Below, piece after piece: positions 58,961 to 64,000 of a DNA stretch of 64,000 nt. The stretch is from Artemia franciscana (lineage: Eukaryota > Arthropoda > Branchiopoda > Anostraca > Artemiidae): contig NC_088873.1 in assembly GCF_032884065.1 (NCBI RefSeq), forward strand, positions 1,054,001 through 1,118,000, read 5' to 3'. Below the pieces are notes generated by a model. The model worked only from the letters and a program-made list of their open reading frames with translations. It was not told the DNA's origin and searched no databases. Position 1 is the stretch's first letter, and each line of letters starts with the position of its first letter. Made by a program: the position numbers and the translations under genes.

Positions 58961-59900
58961 GTATTCAAACTCAGTCTACACGGCAACCATACTACATATG
59001 CTCCACACTTGACCTTGGTTACATCCTATTAAGCATTTACACTCTTCAGTGTCCTTGATCATTGGGCAAGGATTTGCTAGACCCCTCAGTTATTCAATAA
59101 TACATAGAAAAAAAGGTAAGGGAACTTGGAGCTCATCTGTTAAGGGCGTCTAATCGTCCAGTAATGTTCTCCGGGAATACTTTCCAGTAATCTTCAGTTA
59201 ATGTTTCCCAGTAAATTCTAGTGGTCATGTTTAAACTTACAGATAAAAAAAAATGTAACAGAAAGTGGAAACATAGAATCTTCTGCAGAGGACATTAATT
59301 ACCCAATTAATGTTAAGGAGCCAATAACATTATGGCTTATTTGCCATGATATATGTTAATTATGCCATAATGTTAGTTTGATGTTAAACCATCTTTCTAA
59401 GGAGAAAGCCAATGCAAGCTTTCGTTTTTTGAAGCCCACGCTATTCAATTTTTCCAGAGTTGTCTCGGAGACCAAGCTTTTATTAAGACAATCAGTAAAA
59501 ACTATTTTTTTTTTTTGGTCAATTCTAGTTCCAATTTTGTTTTTGTATTGAACAAACAAAAAGTGCAAATGGCAAAAGTAAAGGTGGCAAAATTTATACT
59601 TGGGCTAAGCATCTTGTTCTTCAATTCCCGAGAGCAAACATTAGGGGAGCTAATTTCAAGTTAATAAGCTTCTTATCCATCCGGTTCAAAACCTCATATG
59701 TTCCTTTCAACATGCGAACCATATTTTTATACAATTCCTTACGAAACCTCTTGTGTCCCCTCCTCTAAGAAAAACAAACATGATCCCTACTTTAAAAACA
59801 GAAAATGAAATATGAGACTACATAACAAAAAAAAATCCCAAACAAGCCTTGTCTATTTTCATTATGGCAGGTGTAGCGATAACTAATTCCTGATACTTAC

Positions 59901-60024
59901 GTACAAGACTTTTCAACAGCAATTTTGCTTTGTGGGATTCCTTTGACCAATGGATCTTCCATCAAGGGATACAATGGGGATAAGCAGTCGTCAAGGGATG
60001 TCTTGGAGCACTTCACCAATTGTA
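59901..60024 (-). CDS. secreted cysteine-rich protein, first visible exon
   Basis: A 124-nt exon between CATTCATCCAG (acceptor, complement of 60025-60026) and TCTTGTAC|GTAAGTATC (donor at 59900). Two bases, 40 codons, then AC, completed to Thr by the exon at 47627. Landmarks are QLVKCSKTSLDDCLSPLYPL, then DPLVKGIPQSKIAVEKSC just before the donor. Three cysteines are present. The acceptor phase requires at least one more upstream exon, which should carry the signal peptide; I found no convincing candidate between 60025 and 64000. Its excellent donor and the frame match with an exon 12.3 kb away make it secure despite its size. Confidence 0.82.
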
Positions 60025-60497
60025 CTGGATGAATGAACAATGCTATGTAGAAGTAAATTAATTATAGAGCAGCATAAGGAAAATCAAAACATTTGTGTAT
60101 GTCTTATTTCTGCTTAATCGTCGTAGTATCAGTCTGTGTTTTACATACTGATAAGAATATTATTTGAAAATATTGAAAATCTACTAAGGGATCTGAGTGA
60201 AAGAACAGAAATTTGAAATGAATAGCTAGGGTAAGACCTAACTAGAGTATATTTTTAGCATCCCTACCCCTTACAAAAATGTTGAAGGTATTGTATGTAT
60301 ATATAGTTCTGGGACAAAGGAAACACTATAGTGGCAAAAAACCTTTGCTTCTTATTAGACCAACCCTCTCCCAGACCAATCAGCTTGGCGCATCCAATAA
60401 ATTATGTCCATGACCATAGTTTCTCCATTTTCGACCATTTTAACTTCAGCACCGTTCAAAAGTCAAGGTGTGATTCAGATACAGCTGATGACATTAT

Positions 60498-62206
60498 CAA
60501 ACAGTTCGTGGTAACGAACTGTAGTAAGGAGCGACCCGGCTCAATAGTAACCAAAACCCTAAAAAATGGAATTTTGATACCAATACCTACATCAAAAGAA
60601 TCGTATTTTAATGCTGATTTTAAATATATAAGTTTCATCAAGTTTAGTCTTACCTATCAAAAGTTACGAGCCTGAGAAAATTTGCGTTATTTTAGAATAT
60701 AGGGGGAAACGCCCCCTAGAAGTGATAGAATCTTAACGAAAATCACACCATCAGATTCAGCGTATCAGAGAACCCTACTGTAGAAGTTTCAAGCTCCTAT
60801 CTACAAAAATGTGGAATTTTGTATTTTTTGCCAGAAGGCAGATCACGGGTGCGTGTTAATTTGTTTTTTTTTGTTTTTTTTTTGTTTTTTTTCCCTAGGG
60901 GTGATCGTATCGACCCAGTTGTCCTAAAATGTTGCAAGAGGGCTCATTCTAACGGAAATGAAAAGTTCTAGTGCCCTCTTTAAGTGACCAAAAAAATTGG
61001 AGGGCACCTAGGCCCCCTCCCACGCTGATTATTTTACCAAAGTCAACGGATCAAAATTCTGAGATAGCCATTTTATTCAGCGTAGTCGAAAAACCTTATA
61101 ACTATGTCTTTGGGGACGACTTACTCCCCCACAGTCCCCGTGGGAGGGTCAACAAGTTACAAACTTTGACCAGTGCTTACATATAGTAATGGTTATTGGG
61201 AAGTGTACAGGCGTTTTCAGGGGGATTTTTTGGTTGGGGAGGGGTTGAGAAGAGGGAGATATGCTGGGGAACTTTCCATCGAGAATTTGTCATGTGGGAA
61301 GAAAATTTCTATGAAGGGAGCGCAGGATTTACTAGCATTATTAAAAAAAAAAAAATGAAAAAATAAATATGAAAAAGTTCTTTCAGCTGGAAGTAAGGAG
61401 CAGCATTAAAACTTAAAACAAACAGAAATTATTACCCATTTGAGGGGATCACCTCCTCCTAATACCTCGCTCTTTACGCTAAAGTATTTTTAGTAATTTC
61501 AACTATTTATTCTACGGCTTTTGTGATTCTGGGGTCATTCTTAATGAATTGGGACAAAATTTAAGCTTTAGTGTAAAGAGCGAGGATCTGACAAGGGGGC
61601 GAACCCCCTCATATATGTAATAAAAATATGAGAACACAATAGTTCTTTACGTAAGCTAATTTATAAGTTACGTAAATCTTTTACTAATAAAAGTATTCGT
61701 AAAAAATTAAAAGTTCTAGTTACCTTTTTAATTAACCAAAAAATAGGAGGGCAACTAGGCTTCCTCCCCCGCTCTTTTTTTCTCAAAATCATTCGATCAA
61801 AATTATGAGAAAGCCATTTAGCCAAAAAAAAATACAAATTTCGTTTTAATTATTCCTCTGCGGAGAGCCAAAATCAAAACATGCATTGATTCAAAAACGT
61901 TCAGAAATTAAATAAAAAAAACAAATTTTTTTAACTTAAAGTAAGGAGCGACATTAAAACTTAAAACGACCAGAAATTACTTCGTATATGAAAGAGGCTG
62001 CTTCCTCATCAACGCCCCGCTCTTTACGCTAAAGTTTTTTACTGTTTTAAAAAGAAGAATTGAGAGAAAGAGTCAAACTTTAGCGTAAAGAGCGAGGCGT
62101 TGATGAGGAAGCAGCCTCTTTCATATACGAAGTAATTTCTGGTCGTTTTAAGTTTTAATGTCGCTCCTTACTTTCAGTTAAAAAAACTTGTTTTTTTTTA
62201 TTTAAT
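60498..62206 (+). mobile_element. TT-element, complete copy
   Basis: A 1709-bp copy, CAAACAGTTCG to TTTATTTAAT, with T on both flanks (GACATTAT|...|TCCATAAAG). Palindrome arms are about 61907-62036 and 62075-62206. It is very close to the 33913 copy, including the AACGCCCCGCTC arm sequence. Both arms carry the same private substitution (C at 61970, G at 62142) relative to the family. It lies just upstream (in transcript sense) of the 60024 exon, in the same gene's presumed intron. Confidence 0.9.
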
Positions 62207-62213
62207 TCCATAA

Positions 62214-62628
62214 AGGGCCGGACACACTTACAGTATTTTTTTTTCCGCACCGATTTCAGCAGCTCAGGGGGCAGATGATAGCAGAACAAAGTAATGCCCT
62301 TTGCGGAACATTTTTGAGATTAAACATCAAAGACACCAATTGTCAACTGCAGTTTAGCAATAGTTGCACTATTGATGTAGCTGGGTCTTTCATCGTTCGC
62401 ATTTAATTTACGCTTTGTTTTTTTTTTGTTTTTTTTTCATGTTGATCACAACGAAATTCAGTGTCGTAAATTAGGTTTGTAAATCGTAATTATGTTTGTA
62501 TGTCGTAATTAGGTTTGTAAATTAGAGGACTGGAAAGTTTTTCAAGCTCAAATCAACGCTGTTTTCTTTGTAATTCCGGTGCTTATTTGGCAAATCGGTG
62601 CCAGTAAAAGTTATGTGTGTCCAGCCCT
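62214..62628. mobile_element. MITE with ~45-bp imperfect terminal inverted repeats
   Basis: The left end AGGGCCGGACACACTTACAG...CACCGATTT matches the reverse complement of the right end (AAGGGCTGGACACACATAAC...GCACCGATTTG near 62590-62628). It is 415 bp long, with no coding capacity. AT-rich flanks hide any target duplication. The left end lies seven bases from the TT-element end at 62206. Confidence 0.7.
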
Positions 62629-64000
62629 TAAGAGAAGAAGTTGGTGCCACTAAAGTCAGCCCTTCGACACCCAGATAGGTTCTTCTTCGGATCCAATCTT
62701 CGGGCAGCAGTTTGTTGATTTTGGAAGGATATTAAGTTATTATTAGCAGCTCACTAGATTAGGTAAGCCTACTCCTTGAAACCAATGAATATAATTGATG
62801 AAATTATAATGTTTCTCTCTGCAAGATAAAGCAGCCACCGATACTTTAAGAAAAAAATAAATGTATAAATCTTACAACTTTATATTTTTTGAAGGAGGAT
62901 GTTGTGGTATTGCATCAACGGTTATTTGCTCTTTTTTCTATACACCATCGACTTCTGATTTTCTAGTGAACTGCTTTAGTAGTCAGTGAAGCCACCGGTA
63001 CCCTGGATATACAGAGGTACTATCTATTATCCACATTTCTCAATTGCACACCAAGATTAGCAATCGGCATCGCCTTTTTAAGACACCTTTAAATTCCAGG
63101 GTACCAAAATAAGAAAGCTGCTTCCGCAAATTTAGGTCCTAAGAGGCCCGATACAGGTACCAGAGAACCGACTATAATCCTATCGAGGAAAAGCGATTCC
63201 TGTTAGTGGAAGGCTTCATTGATAGCGATTAAACACTAAACAAAAGTACTAATACTTATGAAAACAAAACTTACTGTTGTTTTAACAATCAAACAGTAGA
63301 TGTATTGTATCAACGCTATGTTTAAATTTGATTAATCACCTATTTTCCATAAAATCTTAACAGCGCCTTGACAACCACTTTAATTATTTCAAGTTTTGGG
63401 ACTGCTATAGTTTGGTCTAAAGCTATTTTTCGTTTACCATTTTCTCTGAGAAAATATCTGAGTGAAAATGAAGAAGGTATTCTTTTATTGATTGTGAGAA
63501 AAATTGTCTCAGAGATTTGTGTTCCATTGAAGTTGATGAGTGAGCTGCTGAAAAGGTCAGACAGGACAAACCGTTGTTCCAAGGTAAAAAAAATGGGGAG
63601 GACTCTTGTATTTATAAAATCGAACACATATTTTTAAATAATAGAAGCATGTTGTGAACTTCTTCAAGCATTTTGTTTTTGTGACGTTTCAAGACTTCTC
63701 ACTATATTTGAAGAATATTTAACAGAAATGGATGTTCTACTTCTACCAAGCATTCCATGAGCTTGGACAATAAGTTAGATTTGAAATTTTTGCAAAACGT
63801 TTGCTACAAGAACACATAAGTAGATAAGGGGTTAGTTTCCATTATGGCCGAGCCACATTAGAGTCATACCTACCAACAAAAATTCGAGTTAAACGATAGA
63901 GTTGGATTTTTTTTTTCGGGATTTTAATACCACACTTGAATCTCAGAAAATGAAACAGCAAGATAATTAGTGTGAAAAACTAATACCAACAGTAATTTTC
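62629..64000. other. no recognised gene
   Basis: AT-rich. Opposing 89- and 95-codon frames at 63340-63637 overlap almost completely and show no motif or splice context. Should the - strand gene have its signal-peptide exon here, I could not identify it. Confidence 0.4.

Larger units (their letters stand above)
56171..59900. other. intron sequence with worn TT-element fragments
   Basis: No exon recognised. TT-element relics: about 56510-56720 (reverse; ATAACTTACAACC...GGCATAGTTATGAAACC...GTGGCTATTTCACAATTTTGACC), 57235-57350 (arm-like, ...CCGTTCTTTACTTTCCATCGAAAA), 57765-57990 (forward; GGGCTGTAAGTTACGAA...GGGAAATATACAGACATTATG) and 58713-58850 (left palindrome arm with CTCGCTCTTTACGCTA). A 153-codon frame at 57300-57761 spans unrelated repeat debris and is rejected as a gene. 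Confidence 0.5.

Noticed and set aside
63340-63637. Overlapping 89- and 95-codon frames on opposite strands
   Set aside because: Neither shows a motif, cysteine pattern or splice sites, and mirror-image open frames are common in AT-rich DNA.
60025-64000. Upstream signal-peptide exon of the cysteine-rich gene
   Set aside because: A GTAAG-type donor near 63265 on the - strand was considered, but the sequence before it is not open or hydrophobic.

Overview
The window is AT-rich eukaryotic nuclear DNA, most likely from an arthropod. Its dispersed repeats and exon sequences make me think of a branchiopod crustacean such as Artemia, but that is a guess from memory. It has long transposon-filled introns, GT/AG exon borders, LINE and Polinton debris and many non-coding repeats. 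No bacterial-style gene organisation is present. Most open frames are accidental or lie inside repeats; I found host genes by looking for exons whose splice sites and reading phases fit.

Two host genes are supported and they converge. (1) On the + strand, the last two coding exons (6578-6769 and 11651-11807) of a protein whose C-terminus looks like the PLAT domain of a pancreatic/lipoprotein-lipase-like enzyme. (2) On the - strand, four exons in transcript order 59901-60024, 47488-47627, 21721-21859 and 17951-18170. All three junctions keep the reading frame. They encode about 206 residues of a secreted cysteine-rich protein ending in a hydrophobic, GPI-anchor-like tail; the signal-peptide end lies outside the window or is unrecognised. 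The 5' half of its second visible exon has been copied five more times in tandem just upstream (47884-49344).

The rest is mobile and repeated DNA. The commonest family is a roughly 1.7-kb non-coding element (called TT-element here). It starts with a short hairpin (CAGTTCG/CGAACTG), ends in a palindrome of about 300 bp, and sits between two T residues without target duplication, a Helentron/HINE-like signature. Near-complete copies lie at 2444-4202 (-, nested in a + copy), 7294-8946 (-), 33913-35615, 53299-55047 and 60498-62206, with many fragments. The two palindrome arms of each copy match each other better than they match other copies.

From about 27.3 to 39.6 kb lies a decayed Polinton/Maverick: protein-primed DNA polymerase B, FtsK/HerA-type ATPase, two small conserved genes and a retroviral-type integrase, all frameshifted. 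A LINE is inserted in it (33322-38071), and a TT-element is inserted in that LINE, giving three layers. A second LINE on the - strand (51790-55900) is also split by a TT-element, and a third LINE fragment lies at 50490-51615.

Tandem arrays include a 450-bp repeat (40798-41866), a 340-bp repeat (42005-43276), the exon-derived ~355-bp repeat, a 28-bp repeat (14149-14256), a 190-bp duplication (20781-21150) and simple-sequence tracts. All of this from about 18 to 60 kb is intronic to the - strand gene.
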